Shown here: piece after piece, positions 9,680-20,259 of the stretch | How positions within the stretch are numbered: the first letter of the stretch is position 1 | Layout of the letters: the number at the start of each line of letters is the position of its first letter | Assembly: GCF_001422045.1 (NCBI RefSeq) | Contig: NZ_LMLW01000001.1 | Coordinates: 132,972 to 196,971, forward strand | Length of the DNA: 64,000 nucleotides | Direction: 5' to 3' | DNA from: Sphingomonas sp. Leaf242 | GTDB lineage: Bacteria > Pseudomonadota > Alphaproteobacteria > Sphingomonadales > Sphingomonadaceae | Made by a program: the position numbers and the translations under genes | Notes under the pieces: generated by a model | Seen by the model: the letters and a program-made list of their open reading frames with translations, nothing else | Database searches by the model: none | Told to the model about the DNA's origin: nothing

Positions 9680-9767
9680 CAAGCTTGCTTCGTTTCAATC
9701 GGATACGTCCGAGCCTCCTCACACACCCGACTTGAGCGAACCGCCCCGCTCGCCTAAGTCCCCGCGC

Positions 9768-12419
9768 ATGACATCGACGAACGACATCCGCCGCGGCTTC
9801 CTCGACTATTTCGGATCGCAGGGGCACCAGATCGTGCCCAGCGCGCCGCTCGTGCCGCAGAACGACCCGACGCTGATGTTCGTCAACGCCGGCATGGTAC
9901 CGTTCAAGAACGTCTTCACCGGCCTCGAATCGCGCGCCTACACGACTGCCACCTCGTCGCAGAAATGCGTCCGCGCCGGCGGCAAGCACAATGATCTCGA
10001 CAATGTCGGCTACACCGCGCGCCACCACACCTTCTTCGAAATGCTCGGCAATTTCTCGTTCGGCGACTATTTCAAAGAACAGGCGATCGTCCATGCCTGG
10101 ACGCTGCTCACGCGCGAATGGGGCCTGTCGCCCGACAAATTGACCGCCACCGTCTACCACACCGACGACGAAGCGTTCGATCTCTGGAAGAAGGTCGCCG
10201 GCCTCCCCGACCACCGCATCATCCGCATCCCGACCAAGGACAATTTCTGGTCGATGGGCGACAACGGGCCGTGCGGGCCGTGCTCGGAAATCTTCTACGA
10301 CCACGGCGACCACATCTTCGGCGGCCCCCCCGGCAGCCCCGATGAGGACGGCGATCGCTTCGTCGAGATCTGGAACCTCGTGTTCATGCAGTACGAGCAG
10401 GAGAATGCCGAGATCGTCGGCAACCTGCCCAAGCCGTCGATCGACACCGGCATGGGGCTCGAGCGCATCGCCGCGGTCATGCAGGGCGTCACCGACAATT
10501 ACGACACCGACACGTTCAAGGCACTGATCGCCGCGAGCGGAGCCCTGACGCACACCGCGACCGATGGCGCCAACACCGCCAGCCACCGCGTGATCGCCGA
10601 TCACCTGCGCACCGCGGGCTTCCTGATCGCGGACGGCGTGCTGCCCGCCAGCGAAGGCCGCGGCTACGTCCTGCGCCGGATCATGCGCCGCGCGATGCGC
10701 CACGCCCACATCCTCGGCGCCAAGCAGCCGCTGATGCACCGTCTGGTCCCCGCGCTCGTCACCGAGATGGGCGCCGCCTATCCCGAACTGTCGCGCGCGC
10801 GTCCGCTGATCGAGGCGACGTTGCAGCAGGAGGAGACGCGCTTCCGCCAGACGCTCGACAAGGGGCTGAAGCTGCTCGACGAAGCGACCACCGGGATGAC
10901 CGACGGCACGCTGGCGGGCGATGTCGCGTTCAAGCTCTACGACACCTACGGCTTCCCGTACGACTTGACCGAGGACGCACTGCGCGAACGCAACATCGCG
11001 GTCGACCGCGAAGGCTTCGACACCGCGATGGCCGAGCAGAAGCGCGCCGCCCGTGCCGCCTGGAAGGGTTCGGGCGCAAAAGCCTCGGACGACATCTGGT
11101 TCGACATCGTCGAGCAGACCGGCGGCACCGAATTCCTCGGCTACGCATCCGACACCGGTGAGGGCGAGGTCGTCGCACTGGTCAAGGACGGCGCGCGCGT
11201 CGACCACGCCACCACCGGCGACGCCGTCGCGATCGTCGTCAACCAGACGCCGTTCTACGGCGAGAGCGGCGGCCAGGTTGGCGACGCCGGCCACATCTCC
11301 AACGACTCCGGCCTGCGCGCGAACGTCACCGAGACGTCGAAGCAGCTCGGCCGCGTGTTCGTCCACCACGCGATCGTCGACGCCGGCGAGATCAAGGTCG
11401 GCGACCCGGTCAAGCTCCAGATCGACGTCGCCCGCCGCGCACAGATCCGCGCCAACCACTCCGCGACGCACCTCCTGCACGAGGCCTTGCGCGAACGCCT
11501 CGGCACGCACGTCGCGCAGAAGGGCAGCCTCGTCGCGCCCGACCGCCTGCGTTTCGACTTCTCGCAACCGGTCGCGATGACCCCCGCCGACATCGCGCAG
11601 GTCGAGGCCGACGTGAACGCGCAGGTCCGCGGCAACGGCGCGGTCACGACGCTGCTGATGACCCCCGACGACGCGATCGCGATGGGCGCGATGGCGCTGT
11701 TCGGCGAGAAATACGGCGACGAAGTCCGCGTCGTGTCGATGGGCTCGACCGAGGACGGCACCTATTCGATCGAGCTGTGCGGCGGCACGCACGTCACTGC
11801 GCTCGGCGACATCGGCCTTTTCAAGGTCGTCGGCGAAGGCGCGGTCTCCAGCGGCATCCGCCGTGTCGAAGCGCTGACCGGCGAAGCGGCGCGCGCGTAT
11901 CTGACCGGCCGTGACGATCGTCTCCGCGAAGCCGCCGCAGTGCTCAAGTCGACCCCCGACGAGGTCCCGGCACGCGTCGCATCGCTGCTCGAAGACCGCC
12001 GCCGCCTCGAACGCGAACTCGCCGATGCGAAGAAGGCGCTCGCGATCGGCGGTGGTGGATCGGGCGAAGCGGCCGGCCCCGAACAGGTCGGCGGCGTCGC
12101 GTTCATCGGCCAGGTGCTCAACGACTTCGAGGCGAAGGGCCTGCGTGGGGCGGTCGACGAAGCCAAGCAGCGCCTGGGCTCCGGCATCGCGGTGATGGTC
12201 GCGATCAACGACGGCCGCGCTTCGGTCGCGGTCGGCGTGACGGCGGATCTGGTGGCCAGCCACAACGCGGTCGACCTGCTCAAGATCGCTGTGTCGACGC
12301 TAGGCGGGCAGGGCGGCGGCGGCCGTCCCGACATGGCGCAGGGTGGTGGACCCGATGGCGACAAGGCAGCGGAAGCAGTCGCGGCAGTGCGGGCAAAACT
12401 CGAGGCGGCGGGCGCCTGA
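9768..12419 (+). CDS. alaS: Alanyl-tRNA synthetase
   Basis: 883 residues, full length. Class II synthetase charging tRNA-Ala. The N-terminal catalytic domain starts [14 protein letters not shown] and has [15 protein letters not shown] and the motif 2 region [21 protein letters not shown]. The editing domain carries its zinc and catalytic site [11 protein letters not shown] near residue 564 and CGGTHV near residue 670. A Gly-rich linker precedes the C-terminal oligomerisation/C-Ala domain, which ends [11 protein letters not shown]. The ATG at 9768 is preferred to an in-frame ATG-like start at 9732 because family proteins begin at this point. Flanked on both sides by REP-like repeats. Confidence 0.97.
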   Translation: MTSTNDIRRGFLDYFGSQGHQIVPSAPLVPQNDPTLMFVNAGMVPFKNVFTGLESRAYTTATSSQKCVRAGGKHNDLDNVGYTARHHTFFEMLGNFSFGDYFKEQAIVHAWTLLTREWGLSPDKLTATVYHTDDEAFDLWKKVAGLPDHRIIRIPTKDNFWSMGDNGPCGPCSEIFYDHGDHIFGGPPGSPDEDGDRFVEIWNLVFMQYEQENAEIVGNLPKPSIDTGMGLERIAAVMQGVTDNYDTDTFKALIAASGALTHTATDGANTASHRVIADHLRTAGFLIADGVLPASEGRGYVLRRIMRRAMRHAHILGAKQPLMHRLVPALVTEMGAAYPELSRARPLIEATLQQEETRFRQTLDKGLKLLDEATTGMTDGTLAGDVAFKLYDTYGFPYDLTEDALRERNIAVDREGFDTAMAEQKRAARAAWKGSGAKASDDIWFDIVEQTGGTEFLGYASDTGEGEVVALVKDGARVDHATTGDAVAIVVNQTPFYGESGGQVGDAGHISNDSGLRANVTETSKQLGRVFVHHAIVDAGEIKVGDPVKLQIDVARRAQIRANHSATHLLHEALRERLGTHVAQKGSLVAPDRLRFDFSQPVAMTPADIAQVEADVNAQVRGNGAVTTLLMTPDDAIAMGAMALFGEKYGDEVRVVSMGSTEDGTYSIELCGGTHVTALGDIGLFKVVGEGAVSSGIRRVEALTGEAARAYLTGRDDRLREAAAVLKSTPDEVPARVASLLEDRRRLERELADAKKALAIGGGGSGEAAGPEQVGGVAFIGQVLNDFEAKGLRGAVDEAKQRLGSGIAVMVAINDGRASVAVGVTADLVASHNAVDLLKIAVSTLGGQGGGGRPDMAQGGGPDGDKAAEAVAAVRAKLEAAGA

Positions 12420-12453
12420 AACTCGCCGACGTCGCACGCTAAACCCCAAGCAA

Positions 12454-12533
12454 TGTTCCCCCGCGGACGCGGGGGCCCAGCTAAGTACCGCTAGCTGCCT
12501 TGACTCCTGGACCCCCGCCTTCGCGGGGAACAG
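12454..12533. repeat. REP-like inverted repeat, family B (longer spacer)
   Basis: Left arm TTCCCCCGCGGACGCGGGGG, right arm ACCCCCGCCTTCGCGGGGAA, separated by about 30 bases instead of the 12 in the 52-bp form. Confidence 0.82.
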
Positions 12534-12565
12534 TGGCTGTCCTAATGAAGTAACCCCTGACAACT

Positions 12566-12676
12566 ACCACCACCCCGGCGAAGGCCGGGGCCCAATTGGC
12601 ACGTCCGAAGTAACGGAAGACCGCGTTTAGTTACCGCCGTCCCCCAATTGGGCCCCGGCCTTCGCCGGGGTGGTGC
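12566..12676. repeat. REP-like inverted repeat, family A (full pair)
   Basis: Left arm CACCACCCCGGCGAAGGCCG, right arm GGCCTTCGCCGGGGTGGTG; the spacer has GTAACGGAAGAC facing GTTTAGTTAC. Together with the family B copy it fills most of the gap between alaS and the convergent thiamine-diphosphate enzyme gene. Confidence 0.9.
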
Positions 12677-12712
12677 TAATACTGGGTAAGCCGTTCGAGC
12701 GAAAAACGAGGC

Positions 12713-14353
12713 TCAGCCCACACGAACCTTCGCCAGCGTAGTCCCAGCGGTAATCGCCTCGATATCCGTCACCACATGCAACAACCTGACCCCAGACCGA
12801 GCCATCGCCCGGTCCAGCGCCCCCGCAAAATCCCCCGTCCGGGAAACGGTCTCCGCCCAACACCCATAAGCCCGCCCTAGCGCAGCAAAGTCCGGATTCC
12901 GCAACCCGGTCCCCGAAACCCGCCCCGGATACTCGCGCTCCTGATGCATGCGGATCGTCCCGTACCCGCCATTATCCACGACGATCACCAGCATGTCCCC
13001 GCCATGCGCAACCGCCGTCGCGAGTTCCTGCCCGTTCATCAAAAAACACCCGTCCCCCGCGAGCGCCACGACGGTCCGCTCCGGATGCCGCAACGATGCC
13101 GCGACCGCGGCCGGCACGCCGTACCCCATAGCCCCAGCAGTCGGCGCAAGCTGAGTCCCCGGCCCGGCATACGCCCAGTACCGATGCCACCAGCCCGAAT
13201 AATTCCCCGCGCCGTTGCAGAGGATAGCATCCGCCGGCAGCCGCTCGCGCATCGCTGCGACACACGGCCCGAGGTCCATCACCAGCTCCCGTGGAGCCGG
13301 CGTAGACCACGCAACCCACTCCGCATGCGCCTCCGACCCAGCAGTCCGCGGCGGCAGGTCGACCACCAGCAAGGCCTCGGCAAACTCCGCCATCCCCGCA
13401 CATACCGCGACATCCGCGCGGTACGCCCGGTGCAACTCGTCGGGATCGGGATGGACATGGATCAGCCGCTGCCCCGGATGATCGGGCGTGATCAGCGCAT
13501 ACCCATCGGTCGTTGCCTCCCCCAGCCGGGGCCCGACCACGAGCAACAGGTCCGCCGCCTTCACCCGCTCGACCAGCTTGGGATTGGGCCCATACCCCAG
13601 GTTGCCAGCCCAAACCGGGCAGTCGTTCGGAATAGCATCCTGCCGCCGAAACGCCGCTGCCACCGGAATGCCGTTGCGATCCGCCCACGTCGAGAACGCC
13701 CCCGACGCCGCTACATCCCAGCCCGCACCCCCAACGATCGCCACCGGCCGCTCCGCCGTCGTCAGCAGATCGGCGAGCAGGTCCATCGTATCGGCGTCAC
13801 ACCCTTGCGCCACCCGCTCGACCCGCGGTCGATCGACCGCGTCGACCACATCCAGCAGCATGTCCTCGGGCAACGCGAGCACCACCGGACCCGGCCGCCC
13901 CGACATTGCGGTCGCATAGGCGCGCGCGACATATTCCGGAATCCGCCGCGCATCGTCGATCCGCGCCGCCCATTTCGCGATCGGCGCAAACATCGCCTGG
14001 AAATCGATCTCCTGGAACGCCTCGCGGTCGCGCGTGCTGCGGTCGATATCGCCCACGAACAGGATCATCGGCTGCGAATCCTGCATCGCGACGTGCACGC
14101 CGATCGCCGCGTTGGTCGCGCCCGGTCCGCGCGTCACGAACGCCACCCCCGGCCGGTGCGTGAGCGTCCCGTCCGCGCACGCCATGAACCCGACGCCGCC
14201 CTCCTGCCGGCACACCACCAGATCGATCGCGGGCGTATCATGGAGCGCGTCAAGTACCGCCAGGAAGCTCTCCCCCGGCACCGTGAAGATGCGGTCGCAC
14301 CCTTGTGCGATGAGTTGATCCACCAGAATGCGGCCGCCGGTACGCTGGGTCAT
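12713..14353 (-). CDS. Thiamine diphosphate-dependent enzyme, acetolactate synthase-like
   Basis: 546 residues with the three-domain layout of the ALS/POX family. N-terminal PYR domain has the catalytic Glu in [13 protein letters not shown] and the [11 protein letters not shown] loop; a central nucleotide-like domain; a C-terminal PP domain with the diphosphate/Mg motif [12 protein letters not shown] ending VDNGGYGT. It uses thiamine diphosphate for decarboxylation or carboligation of a 2-oxo acid. It stands alone, divergent from the CoA-transferase operon 104 bases away, with no ilvN-type regulatory subunit, so it is unlikely to be the main biosynthetic acetolactate synthase. Exact substrate unknown. 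Confidence 0.87.
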   Translation of the reverse strand: MTQRTGGRILVDQLIAQGCDRIFTVPGESFLAVLDALHDTPAIDLVVCRQEGGVGFMACADGTLTHRPGVAFVTRGPGATNAAIGVHVAMQDSQPMILFVGDIDRSTRDREAFQEIDFQAMFAPIAKWAARIDDARRIPEYVARAYATAMSGRPGPVVLALPEDMLLDVVDAVDRPRVERVAQGCDADTMDLLADLLTTAERPVAIVGGAGWDVAASGAFSTWADRNGIPVAAAFRRQDAIPNDCPVWAGNLGYGPNPKLVERVKAADLLLVVGPRLGEATTDGYALITPDHPGQRLIHVHPDPDELHRAYRADVAVCAGMAEFAEALLVVDLPPRTAGSEAHAEWVAWSTPAPRELVMDLGPCVAAMRERLPADAILCNGAGNYSGWWHRYWAYAGPGTQLAPTAGAMGYGVPAAVAASLRHPERTVVALAGDGCFLMNGQELATAVAHGGDMLVIVVDNGGYGTIRMHQEREYPGRVSGTGLRNPDFAALGRAYGCWAETVSRTGDFAGALDRAMARSGVRLLHVVTDIEAITAGTTLAKVRVG

Positions 14354-14457
14354 GCAAATCTCCTCGCCGCATCCTAGCCGGGCGGCGCGCGCGAAGTCGA
14401 GGCGTTGCCGTCGCTGCCGCCGCGCTTTATGCGAGGCGAAAGACCATAGGAGGATGC

Positions 14458-15168
14458 ATGGCGAACAAGCTCTACACCGACGCGGCGGCGGCGCTCGAAG
14501 GCGTGCTGTTCGACGGCATGACGATCTGCGCGGGCGGGTTCGGGCTGTGCGGCATCCCCGAGCGGCTGATCGACGCGATCGAGGCCTCGGGCGTGAAGGA
14601 CCTGACGATCGCCAGCAACAACGCCGGGATCGACGGGCAGGGCCTCGGCAAACTGCTCCGCTCGCGCCAGGTGAAGAAGATGATCTCGTCCTATGTCGGT
14701 GAGAACAAGGAATTCGAGCGGCAATATCTCAGCGGCGAACTCGAGGTCGAGTTCTGCCCGCAGGGCACGCTCGCCGAACGCTGCCGGGCAGGGGGAGCGG
14801 GCATCCCCGGCTTCTACACCAAGACCGGCGTCGGCACGCAGGTCGCCGAGGGCAAGGAAACGAAGGTCTTCGACGGCCAGGAATACATCCTCGAACGCGG
14901 TATCCGCGCCGATCTCGCGATCATCAAGGGCTGGAAGGCGGACGAAAGCGGCAACCTCATCTTCCGCAAGACCGCGCGTAACTTCAACCAGCCGATGGCG
15001 ACGGCGGGCAAGATCTGCGTCGCCGAGGTCGAGGAGATCGTCCCCGTCGGCAGCCTCGATCCCGACACGATCCACCTGCCGGGGATCTACGTGAAGCGGA
15101 TGATCGTCGGCGCGCCGTACGACAAACAGATCGAATTCCGCACCGTCCGCGAGCGGGTTTCCGCGTGA
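14458..15168 (+). CDS. scoA: 3-oxoacid CoA-transferase subunit A
   Basis: 236 residues, family length. The pair with scoB transfers CoA between succinyl-CoA and a 3-oxoacid such as acetoacetate, feeding ketone-body or branched-chain catabolism. Seen: the glycine loop [18 protein letters not shown] (about residues 18-35), [31 protein letters not shown] and the [16 protein letters not shown] region typical of subunit A. RBS TAGGAGG lies just before the ATG. First gene of an operon whose next members overlap end to start; unlike most loci, subunit B does not follow directly but after a phosphatase and a DUF5076-like gene. Confidence 0.93.
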   Translation: MANKLYTDAAAALEGVLFDGMTICAGGFGLCGIPERLIDAIEASGVKDLTIASNNAGIDGQGLGKLLRSRQVKKMISSYVGENKEFERQYLSGELEVEFCPQGTLAERCRAGGAGIPGFYTKTGVGTQVAEGKETKVFDGQEYILERGIRADLAIIKGWKADESGNLIFRKTARNFNQPMATAGKICVAEVEEIVPVGSLDPDTIHLPGIYVKRMIVGAPYDKQIEFRTVRERVSA

Positions 15169-16124
15169 AGCGAGGCCTGATGGTGGATCGGAAGCGCTCC
15201 CCGTTCTCCTGCGAACGCAGGAGTCCAGGGTCGCGGGCGCCGCGCTTGGTATCCTGGGCCCCTGCGTTCGCAGGGGCACTGGTTTTGCAGGGGTGCGTAA
15301 GTGTCTCCGCGCCGACGTCGATCGCAGCGACGCCGACTGTCTCCGCACCCGTCACCGTCGATGGCGTCCCAGCCGGGATGCAATATCTCTACGCCTCGGG
15401 CGAAGCCGCAGCGGTCAGCATGCAGGCCTGGAACGCGCTCGTCGGCTACGTCCGCACACAACGCACGCCAACCTCCGTCGTGCTTTCTCAAGGCGCATCG
15501 CTAACCGCGCCGACCTTCACCTCCTGTGGCACCAAACCCGAGGCTGCGGTCTTCGACGTCGATGAAACCGTCCTCCTCAACCTCGGCTTCGAATACGACG
15601 CGTCCTCCGGCCAAGCATGGTCCGATCCCCGCTGGCAGGACTGGGAGCGCACTGGCGTCAGGCAGGTCGCCCCCGTCCCTGGCGCGCTCGCCGCGCTCAC
15701 CCAACTCCGCGCGATGGGCGTCACGGTGATCTTCAACACCAACCGCTCCGCCGCGAACGCCGCACAGACTGAAGCCACGATCGAAGCCGCCGGCCTCGGC
15801 CCCGCGCGCCACGGCGAGACGCTGTTCCTCGCCGGCGACGACGCGATGGGCTCGAAGAAGGACGGCCGCCGCGCGACGATCGCCGCGAAATACTGCGTCG
15901 TCGCGATGGGCGGCGACCAGCTCGGCGACTTCAGCGACCTGTTCAACGCCGGCCAGACCCCCGCCGCCCGTCGCGCAACAGTCCAATCGCCCACGATCGC
16001 GGCCAGATGGGGGGCAGGGTGGTTCGTCCTACCCAACCCCGTCTACGGCACTGCGCTCAAGGGCAACCGCGACGAGGTATTCCCGCCAGCAGTCCGCTGG
16101 GCCCCGACTGGAGGCGTACGCTAA
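15165..16124 (+). CDS. HAD-superfamily acid phosphatase, putative lipoprotein
   Basis: 319 residues if started at GTG 15165, which overlaps the scoA stop (GTGA); ATG at 15180 is the alternative. Catalytic core [13 protein letters not shown] carries the nucleophile Asp and the acid/base Asp two residues on; motif II is VIFNTNRS, the lysine is in MGSKKDGRR and motif III is [12 protein letters not shown]. This is the class B / e(P4)-like HAD phosphatase family, usually an outer-membrane lipoprotein or periplasmic nucleotidase. The N-terminus is odd: codons about 13-38 translate a family B REP-like repeat, giving a basic start, a hydrophobic stretch and LVLQGC, a usable lipobox. Substrate unknown. 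Confidence 0.82.
   Translation: MKRGLMVDRKRSPFSCERRSPGSRAPRLVSWAPAFAGALVLQGCVSVSAPTSIAATPTVSAPVTVDGVPAGMQYLYASGEAAAVSMQAWNALVGYVRTQRTPTSVVLSQGASLTAPTFTSCGTKPEAAVFDVDETVLLNLGFEYDASSGQAWSDPRWQDWERTGVRQVAPVPGALAALTQLRAMGVTVIFNTNRSAANAAQTEATIEAAGLGPARHGETLFLAGDDAMGSKKDGRRATIAAKYCVVAMGGDQLGDFSDLFNAGQTPAARRATVQSPTIAARWGAGWFVLPNPVYGTALKGNRDEVFPPAVRWAPTGGVR
15203..15278. repeat. REP-like inverted repeat, family B, inside the phosphatase gene
   Basis: Left arm TTCTCCTGCGAACGCAGGAG, right arm CCCCTGCGTTCGCAGGGG about 25 bases later. It is the same variant as the copy at 34499 and encodes the proposed signal region of the phosphatase. Confidence 0.85.
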
Positions 16125-16432
16125 TGGCCGACCATCCCAACGCGATCGCGCTCGACAAGGGCGCGCAACTCACCAGCGAATCGGTCGAGGTCGCGCGCAT
16201 CTGGATCACCAACGGCGCCGGCAGCAACGTGCTGATCGACGCGGGCATCCTCGAGGATCCGACCGTGTTCGGCTACCTCCTCGCCGACACGATCCGCCAC
16301 GCCGCGCGCGCCTATGCGGGTACCTGGGGCCTCGACGAGGATGCCGCGTTGCAGGCGATCGTCGACGGCGTCGGCACCGAGCTCCGCGAACAATTCACGA
16401 CCATCACCACCATCCAGGAAGGAATGCACTGA
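16124..16432 (+). CDS. Small DUF5076-like protein
   Basis: 102 residues starting [20 protein letters not shown]. It contains [20 protein letters not shown] and a helical C-terminal half with TTITTIQEG at the end. I recognise it as resembling the DUF5076 family of small alphaproteobacterial proteins; the function is unknown. Start overlaps the phosphatase stop (TAATG) and its own stop overlaps the scoB start (TGATG), so it is almost certainly translationally coupled to both. No membrane segment or Cys pair. Its place between the two CoA-transferase subunits hints at a role with that enzyme; that is inference only. Confidence 0.7.
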   Translation: MADHPNAIALDKGAQLTSESVEVARIWITNGAGSNVLIDAGILEDPTVFGYLLADTIRHAARAYAGTWGLDEDAALQAIVDGVGTELREQFTTITTIQEGMH

Positions 16433-17067
16433 TGCCCTGGGACCGTAACCAGATGGCCGCGCGTGCGGCGCAGGAACTGAAGGACGGCTATTACGTCAAT
16501 CTCGGCATCGGCATCCCGACGCTGGTCGCGAACAACATTCCCGAGGGGATGACCGTCACGCTCCAGTCGGAAAACGGCATGCTCGGGATCGGCCCGTTCC
16601 CCTATGCGGGCGACGAGGACGCCGACCTGATCAACGCCGGCAAGCAGACGATCAGCGAACTCCCCTCGTCGGTGTATTTCAGCTCGTCGGACAGTTTCGC
16701 GATGATCCGCGGCGGGCATATCGACCTGACCGTGCTGGGCGCGATGGAGGTCAGCGAAGGCGGCGACATCGCCAACTGGATGATCCCGGGCAAGATGATC
16801 AAGGGCATGGGCGGGGCGATGGACCTCGTCGCGGGCGTCAAGCAGATCATCGTCGTGATGGACCACACCGCCAAGGACGGTACGCCGAAGTTCATCCCGT
16901 CCTGCACGCTTCCGCTGACCGGCAAGAACGTCGTCGACATGATCGTCACCGACCTCGCCGTGTTCCAGCGCCCCGATCACGACAGCCCGTTCAAGCTCGT
17001 CGAGATGGCGCCGGGCGTGACCGCGGACGAGATCGCCGCGAAGACCACCGCGCGCTACACCGCCTGA
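16432..17067 (+). CDS. scoB: 3-oxoacid CoA-transferase subunit B
   Basis: 211 residues. The [12 protein letters not shown] motif near residue 45 contains the catalytic glutamate that forms the enzyme-CoA thioester. [19 protein letters not shown] and [32 protein letters not shown] sequence are typical of subunit B. ATG at 16432 shares its first base with the stop of the preceding gene, and its own stop overlaps the next start. It forms the heteromeric enzyme with the product of the gene at 14458. Confidence 0.93.
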   Translation: MPWDRNQMAARAAQELKDGYYVNLGIGIPTLVANNIPEGMTVTLQSENGMLGIGPFPYAGDEDADLINAGKQTISELPSSVYFSSSDSFAMIRGGHIDLTVLGAMEVSEGGDIANWMIPGKMIKGMGGAMDLVAGVKQIIVVMDHTAKDGTPKFIPSCTLPLTGKNVVDMIVTDLAVFQRPDHDSPFKLVEMAPGVTADEIAAKTTARYTA

Positions 17068-17750
17068 TGGGCTACACCCTCGTCACCGCGAACCGCAATT
17101 ACTCGAGCTGGTCGCTGCGCCCCTGGGTCCTGATGAAGGCGCTCGGCATCGACTTCGAGGACCGGATCGAGCCGTTCCTGGCGCCCGTCAATTACGAGGC
17201 GTTCCGCGCCTTCTCGCCGACCGGGCAAGTGCCGGTGCTGATCGACGGCGAGCGGACGGTGTGGGATTCGCTCGGCATCGTCCTCTACCTTGCCGAGCGT
17301 CATGACGGCGTCTGGCCCGCCGACGAAGAGGCCCGTGCCTGGGCGATCTGCGCGACCGCCGAAATGCATGGCGGGTTCTCCGCGCTGCGCAACGAGCGGA
17401 CGATGAACGTTGGCGTCCGCGTCGACGCCGCCCCCGGCAGCGACGCGCTCGACCGCGACGTTGCACGGATCGCCGAACTGTGGAGCGAGGGACTCGCCCG
17501 GTTCGGTGGCCCCTGTCTCGCTGGTGCCGAGTTCACTGCCGTTGACGCCTTCTATACGCCGGTTGCGTTCCGCGTGCGGACCTACGGGATCGACGTCGGT
17601 CCGGCTGGGCTCGCCTGGGTCGAGCGGATCATCGCGCACCCGGCGATGCGCGAATGGGAAGCGACCGCGCTCGCCGAGACATGGCGCGAGGAAAGCCACG
17701 AGGCCGACCTCATCACATGCGGATCGATCACCGCGGACTTCCGCCGCTGA
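17067..17750 (+). CDS. Glutathione S-transferase family protein (zeta-like)
   Basis: 227 residues. Starts GYTLVTANRNYSSWSLRPWV, with the Ser-Ser-x-Ser-x-Arg active site of the zeta/maleylacetoacetate isomerase-type GSTs, then SPTGQVPVLIDG with the cis-proline and DSLGIVLYLAER. The helical C-terminal domain includes FTAVDAFYTPVAFRV. Such enzymes isomerise or conjugate with glutathione. Lying in the CoA-transferase operon, it may act in the same aromatic or keto-acid catabolic route (maleylacetoacetate breakdown yields acetoacetate, a CoA-transferase substrate); that is an attractive inference, not shown. Overlaps both neighbours by one base. Confidence 0.85.
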   Translation: MGYTLVTANRNYSSWSLRPWVLMKALGIDFEDRIEPFLAPVNYEAFRAFSPTGQVPVLIDGERTVWDSLGIVLYLAERHDGVWPADEEARAWAICATAEMHGGFSALRNERTMNVGVRVDAAPGSDALDRDVARIAELWSEGLARFGGPCLAGAEFTAVDAFYTPVAFRVRTYGIDVGPAGLAWVERIIAHPAMREWEATALAETWREESHEADLITCGSITADFRR

Positions 17751-18652
17751 TGCCCCATACCGCCAAACGCGCTGCCATCGTCATAGCGCTGATCGTCATC
17801 CTGATCGCAGGCACCGCGTTCACCGCGGGCCCCGGCACGCTCAGCGTACTCGACGGCGTGATGGGCGGCGGTCGCGGCACCGCCCGCATCCGCGAAGGCG
17901 TCCCGTTCGGCACGCACGGCCAGAAACTCGACGTCTGGCGCCCGTCCGGCGGCGCGAAGACCGGCCTGCCGGTGCTGATCTTCTGGTACGGCGGCGGCTG
18001 GGTCCACGGCTCGCGCGGCGCCTACGCGTTCGCGGCGCGCGCCTATGCGAAGGCGGGCTACGTCGTCGTCATGCCCGACTACCGCAAGGTGCCCGACGTC
18101 CGCTTCCCCGCCTTCCTCCAGGACGGCGCCGAAGCGGTGAAATGGACCCGCGACCACATCGCACAGTCTGGCGGCGACCCGAACCGGATCGCCGTCGCGG
18201 GGCATTCCGCCGGCGCCTACACCGTCGCGATGCTGACGCTCGACCAGCGCTGGTTGAAGGCGGAGGGCGTCGACCCGCGCATCATCAAGGCCGCGGTTGG
18301 CCTGTGCGGCCCGTACGACTTCTACCCCTTCACCGCCAAGCGCGCGATCGACGCGATGCAGGGCGCCGCCGACCCGGTGATGACCCAGCCGATCCACTTC
18401 GCGCGGGCCGACGCCCCGCCGATGCTGCTGATCACCGCCGGCGACGACACGCAGGTCAAGCCGCACAACGCGATCAACCTCACCGCGCGACTGAAGGCAC
18501 TCGGCGCGCCAGTGACGCACATCGATTATCCCGGCCTGAGCCACGAAAACGTCGCGATGGCGCTTTCGAAACCGTTCCGCGGCAAGGCCCCTGTGCTCGC
18601 CGACAGCGTCGCATTCCTGAACAAGGCGATGCCTCCCCTCCCGTCATCCTGA
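17750..18652 (+). CDS. Alpha/beta hydrolase (esterase/lipase-like), membrane-anchored or exported
   Basis: 300 residues. The N-terminus AAIVIALIVILIAGTAFTAG is a signal peptide or membrane anchor. The fold signature is VLIFWYGGGWVHGSRG (oxyanion-hole glycines), PDYRKVPDVRFPAFLQD, and the nucleophile elbow VAGHSAGAYTVAML; ITAGDDTQVKPHNA supplies the likely acid and YPGLSHENV the His. This matches the carboxylesterase/BD-FAE group. Last gene of the scoAB operon, starting at the stop of the GST. The final residues PPLPSS and the stop codon are encoded by the left arm of a family C REP-like repeat, so the original C-terminus may have been altered. Confidence 0.85.
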   Translation: MPHTAKRAAIVIALIVILIAGTAFTAGPGTLSVLDGVMGGGRGTARIREGVPFGTHGQKLDVWRPSGGAKTGLPVLIFWYGGGWVHGSRGAYAFAARAYAKAGYVVVMPDYRKVPDVRFPAFLQDGAEAVKWTRDHIAQSGGDPNRIAVAGHSAGAYTVAMLTLDQRWLKAEGVDPRIIKAAVGLCGPYDFYPFTAKRAIDAMQGAADPVMTQPIHFARADAPPMLLITAGDDTQVKPHNAINLTARLKALGAPVTHIDYPGLSHENVAMALSKPFRGKAPVLADSVAFLNKAMPPLPSS

Positions 18653-18724
18653 CGAAACTCAGGACCCGGGATACCAAGCACCGCCCTACGTAATCCTGGA
18701 TCCTGAATTTCGTCAGGATGACGG
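18641..18724. repeat. REP-like inverted repeat, family C (full pair), overlapping a gene end
   Basis: Left arm CCGTCATCCTGACGAAACTC, right arm TGAATTTCGTCAGGATGACG. Slightly diverged from the 1756 copy. The left arm contains the TGA stop of the esterase gene. Confidence 0.85.
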
Positions 18725-18822
18725 TCTTCGGCCCGATACGCGGCACGCCGAAGCATTCTTACGACCGAAAATTACTTACAACCTTGGCGTCGCATTCCTT
18801 TTCGGTTACCGCGCGCTCCATC

Positions 18823-20259
18823 ATGGCCATTCCACAAACGCTGTACGAAAAGATCTGGGCGGCGCACGTCGTCGAACGCCGCGACGACGGCACCTGCCTG
18901 ATCTATATCGACCGCCACCTCGTCCACGAAGTCACCAGCCCGCAGGCCTTCGAAGGCCTCCGCGTGGCAGGCCGCAAAGTCCGCCGCGCCGACCTGACGC
19001 TCGCCGTCCCCGATCACAATCTCCCGACCACCGCGCGGAAAGATGCCGCCGGTCGTGTCCTGCCGATCGCCGACCCCGAAAGCGCGCAACAGCTCGACAC
19101 GCTCCGCCGCAATACCAGCGAGTTCGGCATCGACTATATCGACGCGACGGCGATCGAGCAGGGCATCGTCCATGTCGTCGGCCCCGAGCAGGGTTTCACG
19201 CTGCCCGGCACGACGCTGGTCTGCGGCGACAGCCACACATCCGCACACGGTGCACTCGGCGCTTTGGCGTTCGGGATCGGCACCAGCGAGGTCGAACACG
19301 TCCTCGCCACGCAGACGCTGCTGCTGTCGCAGGCCAAGACGATGGAAGTCCGCGTCGACGGCGAACTCGGTTTCGGCGTCTCCCCGAAGGACGTCATCCT
19401 CGCGATCATCGGCAAGATCGGTGCGGCGGGCGGCACCGGCCACGTCATCGAATTCACCGGCAGCGTGATCCGCAACATGTCGATCGAAGGTCGCCTGACG
19501 ATCGCCAACATGTCGATCGAGGCGGGCGCGCGCGCCGGCCTGATCGCGCCAGACGACACGACCTTCGCGTACCTCAAGGGCCGCCCGATGGCCCCGACCG
19601 GCGAGAACTGGGACAAGGCCGTGACATGGTGGCGCAGCCTCGCGACCGATCCCGGCGCGCGTTACGACAAGTCCGTCACGCTCGACGCCGCCGATATCGC
19701 GCCCGGCCTCACCTGGGGCACCAGCCCCGAGGACGTCGTGCCGATCACCGGATTCGTCCCCGAACCATCGAGCTTCGCCGATCCCGCCAAGCAGGCCGCC
19801 GCGCAGAAGTCGCTCGATTACATGGGCCTCACCGCCGGCACGGCGATGCGCGACGTCACGATCCAGCACGTCTTCATCGGCAGCTGCACCAACAGCCGCA
19901 TCGAGGACCTCCGCGCCGCCGCGGCGATCGCCGACGGTCGCCATGTCGCGACCGGCGTCCGCGCGCTCGTCGTCCCCGGCTCGGGCTTGGTGAAGCGACA
20001 GGCCGAAGCCGAAGGGCTCGACCGGATCTTCATTACCGCCGGTTTCGAATGGCGCGAACCGGGCTGTTCGATGTGCCTTGCGATGAACCCGGACAAAGTC
20101 CCTGCGGGGGAGCGTTGCGCTTCCACGTCGAACCGTAATTTCGTCGGCAGACAGGGTCCCGGAGCGCGCACGCATCTGGTATCGCCCGCGATGGCGGCAG
20201 CGGCGGCGGTAACCGGTAAGCTGAGCGACGTCAGAGAGTTGATGGGGGAAAAAGCGTGA
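18823..20259 (+). CDS. leuC: 3-isopropylmalate dehydratase large subunit
   Basis: 478 residues. With LeuD it isomerises 2-isopropylmalate to 3-isopropylmalate in leucine synthesis. Aconitase-type features: [21 protein letters not shown], the first cluster cysteine in [13 protein letters not shown], and the CxxC pair in [11 protein letters not shown], together holding the 4Fe-4S cluster; [23 protein letters not shown] is the substrate-binding end. ATG at 18823 gives the family start [15 protein letters not shown]; in-frame codons upstream come from a repeat. Its stop overlaps the start of a 34-codon gene that in turn overlaps leuD. Confidence 0.96.
   Translation: MAIPQTLYEKIWAAHVVERRDDGTCLIYIDRHLVHEVTSPQAFEGLRVAGRKVRRADLTLAVPDHNLPTTARKDAAGRVLPIADPESAQQLDTLRRNTSEFGIDYIDATAIEQGIVHVVGPEQGFTLPGTTLVCGDSHTSAHGALGALAFGIGTSEVEHVLATQTLLLSQAKTMEVRVDGELGFGVSPKDVILAIIGKIGAAGGTGHVIEFTGSVIRNMSIEGRLTIANMSIEAGARAGLIAPDDTTFAYLKGRPMAPTGENWDKAVTWWRSLATDPGARYDKSVTLDAADIAPGLTWGTSPEDVVPITGFVPEPSSFADPAKQAAAQKSLDYMGLTAGTAMRDVTIQHVFIGSCTNSRIEDLRAAAAIADGRHVATGVRALVVPGSGLVKRQAEAEGLDRIFITAGFEWREPGCSMCLAMNPDKVPAGERCASTSNRNFVGRQGPGARTHLVSPAMAAAAAVTGKLSDVRELMGEKA

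Noticed and set aside
9567..12263. Open frame of almost 900 codons on the minus strand opposite alaS
   Set aside because: It mirrors the G/C-biased codons of alaS, is rich in Arg/Ala/Asp/Val without any domain, and has no RBS.
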